Shown: in pieces, positions 1 through 5,455 of the stretch
Position numbering within the stretch: position 1 is the stretch's first letter
Layout of the letters: the number at the start of each line of letters is the position of its first letter
Source: an uncultured Erysipelotrichaceae bacterium
GTDB taxonomy: Bacteria; Bacillota_I; Bacilli_A; Erysipelotrichales; Erysipelotrichaceae
NCBI GenBank assembly: GCA_937902945.1
Contig: CALEMD010000103.1
Location: 1 to 6,477, forward strand
Reading direction: 5' to 3'
DNA length: 6,477 bases
Made by a program: the position numbers and the translations under genes
Notes under the pieces: generated by a model
Databases searched by the model: none
Told to the model about the DNA's origin: nothing
What the model saw: only the letters and a program-made list of their open reading frames with translations

Positions 1-122
1 TCTTCATTAATCCTTCAATATCAGAAACTGACATGCAGAAGATTGAACAGTATCTTAACAGCCTTCTGCCTTCCTATGAGGGAGTTTTGAAACCACTTAT
101 TAGGGCACACAGCATTGATTGA
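1..122 (+). CDS. C-terminal fragment of an unidentified protein
   Basis: This is the 3' end of a gene that begins left of the window. Frame 3 is open from base 3 to a TGA at 120-122 and gives 39 residues, beginning FINPSISETDMQKIEQYL and ending in PLIRAHSID. The composition looks like real coding sequence: charged and hydrophobic residues alternate in an amphipathic, probably helical pattern, and the other two plus frames both contain stops. No family motif is visible and I do not recognise the protein. It is transcribed toward the minus-strand operon, so the two units converge, and nothing links it to sugar transport. A T-rich tract follows (141-168), but I found no convincing stem before it, so I do not call a terminator. 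The fragment is too short to assign a function. Confidence 0.55.
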   Translation, partial: FINPSISETDMQKIEQYLNSLLPSYEGVLKPLIRAHSID

Positions 123-512
123 ATCTGCTTCATAGTTATGCTTTTTCTTTCAGTTATTTTTATACACACATAATCAATTAACTATTGAAAGGTAATAATC
201 TAACTATGTCTATTAGCTCACTTGTAATGAAACGAATATTTTGGCATGGTTCGGAGACAATATGCCAGATATTGTTATCTATATCAATGTTCTAGATAAC
301 TATAAATCAAGAAGAATGTAAAATCTAAATTCATTACAACCAAATGTCATTTTAGTTGTTACAGCATTTGTTACATATGAGCTCAATTGCGAACCAAAAG
401 GGCTTGGAAAAGTCTCATTAAAATCTTAGACGGACCTATTTGATATTTCTATAAGAAGACACTGCATGAGCTCGGATAATATGTTGGAAATGTCATCGAT
501 GATCATTCCAGT
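123..512. other. Intergenic region between convergent units, possible gene relic
   Basis: No intact gene is supported in this stretch. Plus frame 1 is the most protein-like reading. From 217 to 429 it contains only one internal stop (TAA at 319-321) before a TAG at 427-429, and it includes the peptides GDNMPDIVIYINVLDN and QPNVILVVTAFVTYELN, which look like strand and helix segments of a folded protein. It could be a decayed gene or chance. Other small details: an 8-bp direct repeat TTGTTACA at 356-363 and 368-375, ATGAGCTC near 376 and again near 465, and the palindrome listed separately. I see no tRNA-like fold, no transposase reading frame and no clear rho-independent terminator for either converging unit. 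Confidence 0.4.
486..509. repeat. Short palindrome just past the operon's last stop codon
   Basis: The 24-base dyad has a perfect 10-bp palindromic centre, TCATCGATGA (493-502), flanked by GGAA on one side and TTCC on the other, with three mismatched positions in each arm between them. It begins a few bases downstream of the tandem stop codons of the kinase gene. With no loop bases and no T-run on either side it is a poor rho-independent terminator. It could be a weak transcript-end structure, a protein site, or chance. Confidence 0.3.
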
Positions 513-515
513 TTA

Positions 516-1493
516 TTATTCTATATCAATCCTTTTCAGATTATCTACTGCTTCATCTGTTAAGTCATGATTGGCTGTTTTCATAGCAAGAACAATCCCA
601 CCAGCCAAAGGTCCTAATACTGGTTCGCTGACAGAACAGGAAATATCTTTCAATGTTTCAAGGAAAGGGTGCATAATATATTTTCCTGATTTAAATACCC
701 CGCCAGAGTATGATATAAAAAGTGGTTTATCGAATACTCCGCGACTGTAAATTGCCTTTACAATTAAAGCCAATTCATCAGCCGCCTCCTTGAATATTTC
801 TTTTGCTTCCTGATCACCACTTTCAGCAATATCAAATACGAGATGCGACAATGATCCAATTTTATCTCGATCACCATTCCATTGATTAATAACAACATCA
901 ATCATGTTTTCTGGACATTCTAGATCTAATCTCTGCATTACAGCTGAATACAGAACTGTCTTTGGTTTACGTCCATCTGCTTGTTTTGTAAAATGCTGAA
1001 GCAGTTTACAGCCGATCCAATAACCACTTCCTTCATCACCACCAAACAGATGATGCCATCCACCACTGCGAATCTGTGTTCCTATTACATCGATACCCAA
1101 TCCAATAGATCCAGTTCCTGAAATGACATGTATTCCAGGCTTTCCAAGCAATGATCCTGCAATTGCATTTTCAGTATCATTCCCTACCATAATATTCTTT
1201 ATTTTAAATTCTGATAGACTGTTTATAATCCCTGTTTTTACCAGTTCACTCTCTTTCGGAATATCGCCATATCCTGCAACCGCAATAAAACATCCATCAA
1301 TTATCTCTTGCGAATTGTCATCATCTTTAAGACATTCTGTGATTCCGTCTCTTAACACATGAATAACAGTATCCAATCCGTTGACAATGTAATTTGTCGG
1401 TCCTAGTATCATTTTGGCAATACAGTTTCCCACACCATCAGTCAGTAAAAATGCTGTTTTGGTCCCGCCACCATCCACACTTAGATATCTCAT
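516..1493 (-). CDS. BadF/BadG-family sugar kinase (N-acetylglucosamine kinase type)
   Basis: This 325-residue protein belongs to the BadF/BadG/BcrA/BcrD ATPase family within the actin/hexokinase fold, which includes N-acetylglucosamine kinases. It probably phosphorylates an imported sugar with ATP in the cytoplasm. The phosphate-1 loop DGGGTKT lies at residues 7-13, NDTEN at 105-109 (here beginning ND rather than the more usual acidic-Ala pattern), the second phosphate loop GTGS at 126-129, the family hallmark GGDEGSGYWIG at 151-161, SGGV of the adenosine site at 263-266, and GPLAGG at 294-299. Length is normal for the family. I chose the ATG at 1493 because AGGAG (1501-1505) sits 7 bases upstream and the product begins MRYLSVDGGG, as relatives do. 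A longer TTG start at 1526 overlaps the hydrolase gene and has no such site. The gene lies 22 bases after the hydrolase and ends in tandem TAA codons as the last gene of the operon. Some family members act on other substrates or activate dehydratases; the single-domain form and transporter context favour a sugar kinase. Exact sugar unknown. Confidence 0.88.
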   Translation of the reverse strand: MRYLSVDGGGTKTAFLLTDGVGNCIAKMILGPTNYIVNGLDTVIHVLRDGITECLKDDDNSQEIIDGCFIAVAGYGDIPKESELVKTGIINSLSEFKIKNIMVGNDTENAIAGSLLGKPGIHVISGTGSIGLGIDVIGTQIRSGGWHHLFGGDEGSGYWIGCKLLQHFTKQADGRKPKTVLYSAVMQRLDLECPENMIDVVINQWNGDRDKIGSLSHLVFDIAESGDQEAKEIFKEAADELALIVKAIYSRGVFDKPLFISYSGGVFKSGKYIMHPFLETLKDISCSVSEPVLGPLAGGIVLAMKTANHDLTDEAVDNLKRIDIE

Positions 1494-1500
1494 ATATTCT

Positions 1501-1505
1501 CTCCT
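1501..1505 (-). promoter_or_regulatory. Ribosome binding site fixing the kinase start
   Basis: On the minus strand AGGAG stands 7 bases before the ATG at 1493, in the 22-base gap after the hydrolase stop codon. It supports the shorter, 325-residue kinase over an upstream TTG start at 1526. Confidence 0.8.
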
Positions 1506-1515
1506 ACTTTTGTTC

Positions 1516-2571
1516 TCACTCTTCAAATTTCTTTACATCTATATCAAGCAATCGGCATGCATTTCGATAGTATACATCTCTCAGAACATCTGCTGTCAGT
1601 CCCAGTCCATATATTGACCATCTTCCCTGCCCTGGAGCATCACCAAAGGGCTGATAAGAAAAATACTCATCTTCTGACTCAAGAAATCGATACGTAATTT
1701 CATGCCAACCGAGATTCATAGGAGTTGTATCTGTTCCAAACAGTATCTGTGTTGAATAGTTTTCGAACATCTTCCGAGCACTATATGGAACTCTTCCCAA
1801 TTCTGCAACCCGAGCTGAGATATCAATATTCATATTGGGATATTTTCTAAGCTGATCCTGTACCCATGATAGATTTTCTGCATAACTTCCAACATGAGCA
1901 ATTATGAACTTTGTTTCTGGATAAAGACGTATGGTATTTTCCTGCATTTCTATTAATTCATTAAAACTCATATACTTGTTGTGATCCGAGAAATCCCAGT
2001 CTTTATTCTGTGACAGTTCTTCATATCGTTCATTAACTGCATTTGTCGGTTTAAAAAATGCTGTAGGATCACCAATATGCATTAAAACAGGAATATTCAG
2101 TTCAGCTGCTGTATTGAAAATCACACTGCATTTTGGATCATCTGTTCTAATTGGCTTCCCATGTTTATCATGCTTATACAGAGAAATATCTTTCCAAAGC
2201 TTGATACCGCGTGCGCCTTTTCTATAAGATTCCAAGATTAAAGATTTGGTTAATTCCGAAAATTTTGGATCATCATAATGATCAAAATCAATCCACATGA
2301 AATTGATAAAAAAATCATTGAATCCCCCGATCTTCTCTTTCATTTGAATGAGCTCTTCACCATAGAAGCCATCCAAATTGACAGCCATACGAACACCGCA
2401 TTTTCTTAAGTACTTCACATACTCTTCCGTAGAATATTTTAATGCATAATCCTGTCCAAGAAGCAGCTTTCCCATATGTGTATGAATGTCAAAGACAGGA
2501 AAACAAGGCTTTTGAACCAATGTTTGCTTTACAATCGCTTCGCTAATTGGAGCATATTCTTCCAATCTCAT
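1516..2571 (-). CDS. Amidohydrolase_2 family metal-dependent hydrolase
   Basis: This 351-residue protein is a TIM-barrel metal-dependent hydrolase of the amidohydrolase_2 (COG2159-like) type, with no signal peptide and so probably cytoplasmic. Visible metal-site candidates are HTH (His30 and His32) at the end of strand 1, His165 in VLMHIGDP, His226 in IIAHVGS, and Asp281 in FGTD. Lys124 in GIKLW is in a region where some superfamily members carry a metal-bridging lysine. Other conserved-looking stretches are the NERYEEL segment (180-186), RVAELGRVPYSAR (254-266), and a tail with DEYFSY (301-306) and GRWSIYGLGL (316-325), which I remember from a widespread subgroup of uncharacterised amidohydrolases. 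Family members include lactonases, decarboxylases and C-N or C-C hydrolases, so the reaction cannot be named. The start codon shares its A with the ATPase stop (TAATG), a sign of translational coupling, and places the enzyme in the same pathway as the transporter and kinase. A sugar lactonase, deacylase or glycoside-processing role is inference only. Confidence 0.85.
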   Translation of the reverse strand: MRLEEYAPISEAIVKQTLVQKPCFPVFDIHTHMGKLLLGQDYALKYSTEEYVKYLRKCGVRMAVNLDGFYGEELIQMKEKIGGFNDFFINFMWIDFDHYDDPKFSELTKSLILESYRKGARGIKLWKDISLYKHDKHGKPIRTDDPKCSVIFNTAAELNIPVLMHIGDPTAFFKPTNAVNERYEELSQNKDWDFSDHNKYMSFNELIEMQENTIRLYPETKFIIAHVGSYAENLSWVQDQLRKYPNMNIDISARVAELGRVPYSARKMFENYSTQILFGTDTTPMNLGWHEITYRFLESEDEYFSYQPFGDAPGQGRWSIYGLGLTADVLRDVYYRNACRLLDIDVKKFEE

Positions 2572-3665
2572 TAAAATATGGTCACTCCAGTTTCCTTATC
2601 AAATATGTGACATTTATCTAAATCAAACGCAATATCAATATGCTCTGGCCTATCTTCCATGATTCTCAGGGAAACACGCATTGTCAATTCCGTTCCTTCA
2701 ATATTCCCATGAAGTATGTATTCATTCCCCAACATTTCATGAACTTCGATATTATATTGAAATCTAGCACTAGGATACGTTTCTTTGACAATATCTTCCG
2801 CGTAAATGTCTTCCGGTCTAATTCCAAAGATCAGATCTTTATCCTTATATTTTTCGAGTTTTGCACACTGAAACAGAGGCAATTCTATAATTCTGCCATT
2901 ATTCAGTGTTAGTTTTTTATCACTGTAATGAGCATCGATCAGATTGATCTGTGGGCTTCCTAAGAAACCAGCCACAAACAGATTGGCAGGATTTGAATAA
3001 ACATACTCTGGAGTTCCTACCTGTTGAATGTATCCTTTATCCATAACCACAATTCTATCTGCCATTGTCATGGCTTCAGTCTGATCATGGGTTACATAAA
3101 TTGTTGTAGCCCCTATATTTTTATGCAGACGGATCAATTCTGTACGCATCAAAATACGCAGCTTTGCATCTAGGTTAGAAAGCGGTTCGTCCATTAAAAA
3201 CACTTTTGCATTCCGAACAATTGCTCGTCCTAAAGCAACACGCTGTCTTTGTCCTCCGGATAATTCCTTCGGTCTTCTATCACGATACTCTTCAATTCCA
3301 AGCAGTTTGGCTGCATCCTTGACTTTCTTATCAATTTCCGATTTCTCAAACTTCTGATTTTCCAAAGAAAACGACAGATTCTGATATACCGTCATATGTG
3401 GATATAGTGCATAGTTCTGAAATACCATCGCAATGTTCCTTTTCTTTGCATCCACATTTGTCATTTCTTCATCATCAATATAAAGCTCTCCGGATGAAAT
3501 ATCTTCCAGTCCTGCAATCATCCTAAGAGTAGTCGTTTTTCCGCATCCAGATGGTCCAACAAAGACAATAAACTCTTTATCCTTTATATCTAAATTGAAA
3601 TCGAATACTGCCTGTACGTTGTTATCATAAATCTTATTCACATTAACAAGTTTTACGTTTGCCAT
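2571..3665 (-). CDS. Carbohydrate ABC transporter ATPase, MsmX/UgpC type
   Basis: This 364-residue ATPase powers the importer from the cytoplasmic side as a dimer docked on the two permeases. All nucleotide-binding motifs are intact: Walker A GPSGCGKTT (37-45), Q-loop Gln83 in VFQNYALYPH, signature LSGGQRQRVA (135-144), Walker B VFLMDEP (155-161) with catalytic Glu160, D-loop SNLDAKLR (163-170) and switch His193 in VTHDQTEAM. A C-terminal regulatory extension from about residue 238, with GIRPEDI (281-287), is the TOBE/OB region found in MalK, UgpC and MsmX proteins. Length fits that family. The start is well supported: AGGAGG lies 5 bases upstream, 13 bases past the second permease. Many Bacillota share one unlinked MsmX-like ATPase among several sugar importers; here a dedicated copy sits inside the operon, making the transporter self-contained. 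Sequence alone cannot exclude that it also serves other importers. Confidence 0.95.
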   Translation of the reverse strand: MANVKLVNVNKIYDNNVQAVFDFNLDIKDKEFIVFVGPSGCGKTTTLRMIAGLEDISSGELYIDDEEMTNVDAKKRNIAMVFQNYALYPHMTVYQNLSFSLENQKFEKSEIDKKVKDAAKLLGIEEYRDRRPKELSGGQRQRVALGRAIVRNAKVFLMDEPLSNLDAKLRILMRTELIRLHKNIGATTIYVTHDQTEAMTMADRIVVMDKGYIQQVGTPEYVYSNPANLFVAGFLGSPQINLIDAHYSDKKLTLNNGRIIELPLFQCAKLEKYKDKDLIFGIRPEDIYAEDIVKETYPSARFQYNIEVHEMLGNEYILHGNIEGTELTMRVSLRIMEDRPEHIDIAFDLDKCHIFDKETGVTIF

Positions 3666-3670
3666 TTTAT

Positions 3671-3676
3671 CCTCCT
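3671..3676 (-). promoter_or_regulatory. Strong ribosome binding site of the ATPase gene
   Basis: A full AGGAGG on the minus strand is placed 5 bases (ATAAA) before the ATPase ATG, in the 13-base gap after the second permease. It is the strongest ribosome site seen in the window, which fits the need for two ATPase subunits per transporter. Confidence 0.8.
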
Positions 3677-3678
3677 AC

Positions 3679-4521
3679 TTATTTCATCCCAGTCATTGCA
3701 ATTCCCTTGATAAATTGTTTTTGGAAAATAGCGAAGACGAGTGACGCTGGAATCATTATGAGTGATGCAGCTGCCATAGTTGCGGACAGATCCGACATAT
3801 GCTGCGAACTGAAATATGATAATGCCAATGGCAAAGTCATATTCTTTGAACTGTTCAGCATAATCAACGGTGTAAGATAATCATTCCAGATCCCTAAGAA
3901 TGTAAATATAGTGAGACTTCCAAGTGCCGGTCTTATAGTAGGAAGAACAATTTTATAATAGATTTTGAAATCCGATGCATAATCCAGTCGTGCACTTTCA
4001 AATAGTTCCTTCGGTATTTCATCTACATACTGCTTGCACAGAAATATACCGAAAGCATTGATAAATGTAGGAACAATCAGTGAAATAATCTTGTCATACC
4101 ATCCTAAACCTGATATCAACAAAAAATTAGGAATCATCAATGCTGTTGATGGCACCATCATCGTGGCAAGTATCACCCAGAAAAAAGCAGCGTTTAGTTT
4201 AAACTTGTACTTTGAAAGTATAAAACCAAGCAGTGAGCTGGTAAACAGAATGACAATAGTGTCTGTCACTGTAACCAAAAGACTGTTTCCAAACCAAGTG
4301 AAAAACGGAGATTCTGTTAGCACTTTATTATAACCCGATAGTGTAAACTTCAGTGGCAGCAAATGATTTGGATCCAACAAGATTTCTTTCGTTGACTTAA
4401 ACGAATTGGATAGCATCCAAAAATATGGCATAAGAAATATGACGGAAATAATAATTAGCACGGCAAATGATATTGCGGCCCTTTTGTTGATTTTATGCTT
4501 TCTATTTGTTTTATTTTTCAT
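3679..4521 (-). CDS. Carbohydrate ABC transporter permease 2 (UgpE/MalG type)
   Basis: This 280-residue inner-membrane protein is one half of the import channel. Six membrane segments can be drawn at about residues 17-36, 80-103, 113-133, 143-162, 203-222 and 252-268, with a positively charged N-terminus. The cytoplasmic coupling (EAA) loop, which docks on the ATPase, reads ESARLDYASDF (175-185) followed by IVLP (191-194). The usual motif is EAA-x3-G-x9-I-x-LP, so the near-invariant glycine is a tyrosine here (Tyr181, codon TAT), which is unusual. The C-terminus KQFIKGIAMTGMK is typical of the UgpE/MalG branch. I chose the ATG at 4521, one base after the stop codon of permease 1. An in-frame ATG at 4572 would add 17 residues but lies 50 bases inside permease 1, and 280 residues is the usual family length. 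Only a weak GGGAA precedes the chosen start, so translation probably depends on ribosomes finishing permease 1. Confidence 0.93.
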   Translation of the reverse strand: MKNKTNRKHKINKRAAISFAVLIIISVIFLMPYFWMLSNSFKSTKEILLDPNHLLPLKFTLSGYNKVLTESPFFTWFGNSLLVTVTDTIVILFTSSLLGFILSKYKFKLNAAFFWVILATMMVPSTALMIPNFLLISGLGWYDKIISLIVPTFINAFGIFLCKQYVDEIPKELFESARLDYASDFKIYYKIVLPTIRPALGSLTIFTFLGIWNDYLTPLIMLNSSKNMTLPLALSYFSSQHMSDLSATMAAASLIMIPASLVFAIFQKQFIKGIAMTGMK

Positions 4522-4522
4522 A

Positions 4523-5398
4523 TCAATATTCCCAGTTAACCTTTGTACGTCGCTGTTCCAGAAACGAAACAACCAGTATAATCAGAAACAGAATCATTGA
4601 AACCGCAGAAGCATAACCCATATCTTTGTATTCAAATGCCATTTTATATATATACCTTGAAAGGACCAGACCAGAATTCTGAGGCCCATCTTTCTCAATC
4701 AGAACTGAGAATTGTGCAAACATCTGAAAGTGGCTGATTAATGTCTGAACAATGACAAATTGAAACGTTCTGCCCAGCAGAGGCCATGTGATTTTCCAAA
4801 ATTTTCTTTTTTCACTGGTTCCGTCAAGATCTGCAGCCTCATATACGTAACTAGGGATACCATCCATACCTGCAGAAAACAGGATTGTATTATATCCGAC
4901 ATCTACCCATAAGGTATAGATAATCACGGAAATCATCAGTATCTGCGGATCTCCGAGCCAATTAACACTGCTGATTCCAACACTTTTTAAAACCATGTTC
5001 AATAATCCGCTGACAGTTGGATATATAGATCTCTTAAACACAACAGAAGTGGCAACCATAGGAGCTATGCATGGAAGAAAGAAGATCATTCTGAATGCAT
5101 TCTTAACTCTTGTTGACTTAAAACGGCTGATCATGCGCGCCAAAAATAATGAGAGTCCAATATTAAGTACCACTGTTGTTAAAACAAATATCAGAGTATT
5201 CTTTAATGCAGTACGAAATTCAGCATCACTGAACAATCTAATATAGTTGTCAAATCCGACAAACGTGTTTTCACTTCTAAGTGGATTGTAGTTATAGAAA
5301 GAAATAACCAGCCCTACGATTATTGGAATAACAATAAACACGAATAATTGAAGTATTGCCGGGATCATTACCGCCCTGACAAATTTTTTATTTTTCAT
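4523..5398 (-). CDS. Carbohydrate ABC transporter permease 1 (UgpA/MalF type)
   Basis: This 291-residue inner-membrane protein is the other half of the import channel. Hydrophobic segments at about residues 9-34, 66-89, 101-122, 153-175, 211-230 and 263-281 give six membrane helices. The ATPase-coupling loop is intact: EAADLDG (187-193), then ITWPLL (203-208), with tryptophan where leucine is more common before the proline. The FVGFDNYIRLF (46-56) and NWLGDP (146-151) stretches are typical of UgpA-like permeases in binding-protein sugar importers. It lacks the long second periplasmic loop of enteric MalF, as expected for the Bacillota UgpA branch. The start is supported by GGAG 5 bases upstream (5404-5407). 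The gene follows the binding protein after a 57-base gap holding a stem-loop, and its TGA is one base from the start of permease 2. Confidence 0.94.
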   Translation of the reverse strand: MKNKKFVRAVMIPAILQLFVFIVIPIIVGLVISFYNYNPLRSENTFVGFDNYIRLFSDAEFRTALKNTLIFVLTTVVLNIGLSLFLARMISRFKSTRVKNAFRMIFFLPCIAPMVATSVVFKRSIYPTVSGLLNMVLKSVGISSVNWLGDPQILMISVIIYTLWVDVGYNTILFSAGMDGIPSYVYEAADLDGTSEKRKFWKITWPLLGRTFQFVIVQTLISHFQMFAQFSVLIEKDGPQNSGLVLSRYIYKMAFEYKDMGYASAVSMILFLIILVVSFLEQRRTKVNWEY

Positions 5399-5403
5399 TT
5401 TAT

Positions 5404-5407
5404 CTCC
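5404..5407 (-). promoter_or_regulatory. Ribosome binding site of permease 1
   Basis: On the minus strand GGAG (within TTGGAG) stands 5 bases before the permease 1 ATG. It lies 6 bases downstream of the intergenic stem-loop and is not part of the stem, so folding of the hairpin should leave it accessible. Confidence 0.75.
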
Positions 5408-5413
5408 AATCGA

Positions 5414-5445
5414 AGTTTGGGTAAGGTATTGTCCTTACCCAAACT
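5414..5445 (-). promoter_or_regulatory. Intercistronic stem-loop between binding protein and permease
   Basis: A perfect 13-bp inverted repeat, AGTTTGGGTAAGG and its exact complement, is separated by a 6-base loop. It starts 10 bases after the binding-protein stop codon. On the minus strand the stem is followed by TCGATTGGAG, not a run of T, so it is not a standard rho-independent terminator. Stem-loops in this position (for example malE-malF in enteric bacteria) protect the binding-protein message from 3' degradation or reduce read-through, so binding protein is made in excess of the membrane subunits. The structure is seen directly; the role here is inferred. Confidence 0.8.
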
Positions 5446-5455
5446 GCTAGTTATG

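Noticed and set aside
115..142. Promoter-like pair TTGATT and TATGCT with 16-base spacing
   Set aside because: Each box matches only 4 of 6 consensus bases, it overlaps the end of the plus-strand gene, and no intact gene follows it.
110..168. Rho-independent terminator for the plus-strand gene
   Set aside because: The T-rich tract is present, but the only stems I found are 4-5 bp with a tiny or very long loop.
206..295. Small plus-strand ORF of 29 codons with AAAGG upstream
   Set aside because: The AAAGG is 13 bases from the ATG, too far for good initiation, and the peptide has no recognisable feature.
1494..1526. Longer kinase N-terminus from a TTG start at 1526
   Set aside because: It overlaps the hydrolase gene, lacks a ribosome site, and its 11 extra residues precede the MRYLSVDGGG start expected for the family; AGGAG is placed correctly for the ATG at 1493.
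3659..3880. Plus-strand open frame opposite permease 2
   Set aside because: It lies antisense to well-supported coding sequence, shows no recognisable motif, and is best explained as a shadow; the same applies to other plus-strand frames at 1123-1362, 4034-4333, 5348-5653 and 6099-6359.
4522..4572. Longer permease 2 from an ATG at 4572
   Set aside because: It would overlap permease 1 by 50 bases and add 17 residues not expected in the family; the ATG at 4521 follows the permease 1 stop directly.
5414..5445. Stem-loop as a transcription terminator ending the binding-protein message
   Set aside because: No T-run follows the stem in the direction of transcription, and the permease genes downstream clearly belong to the same operon.
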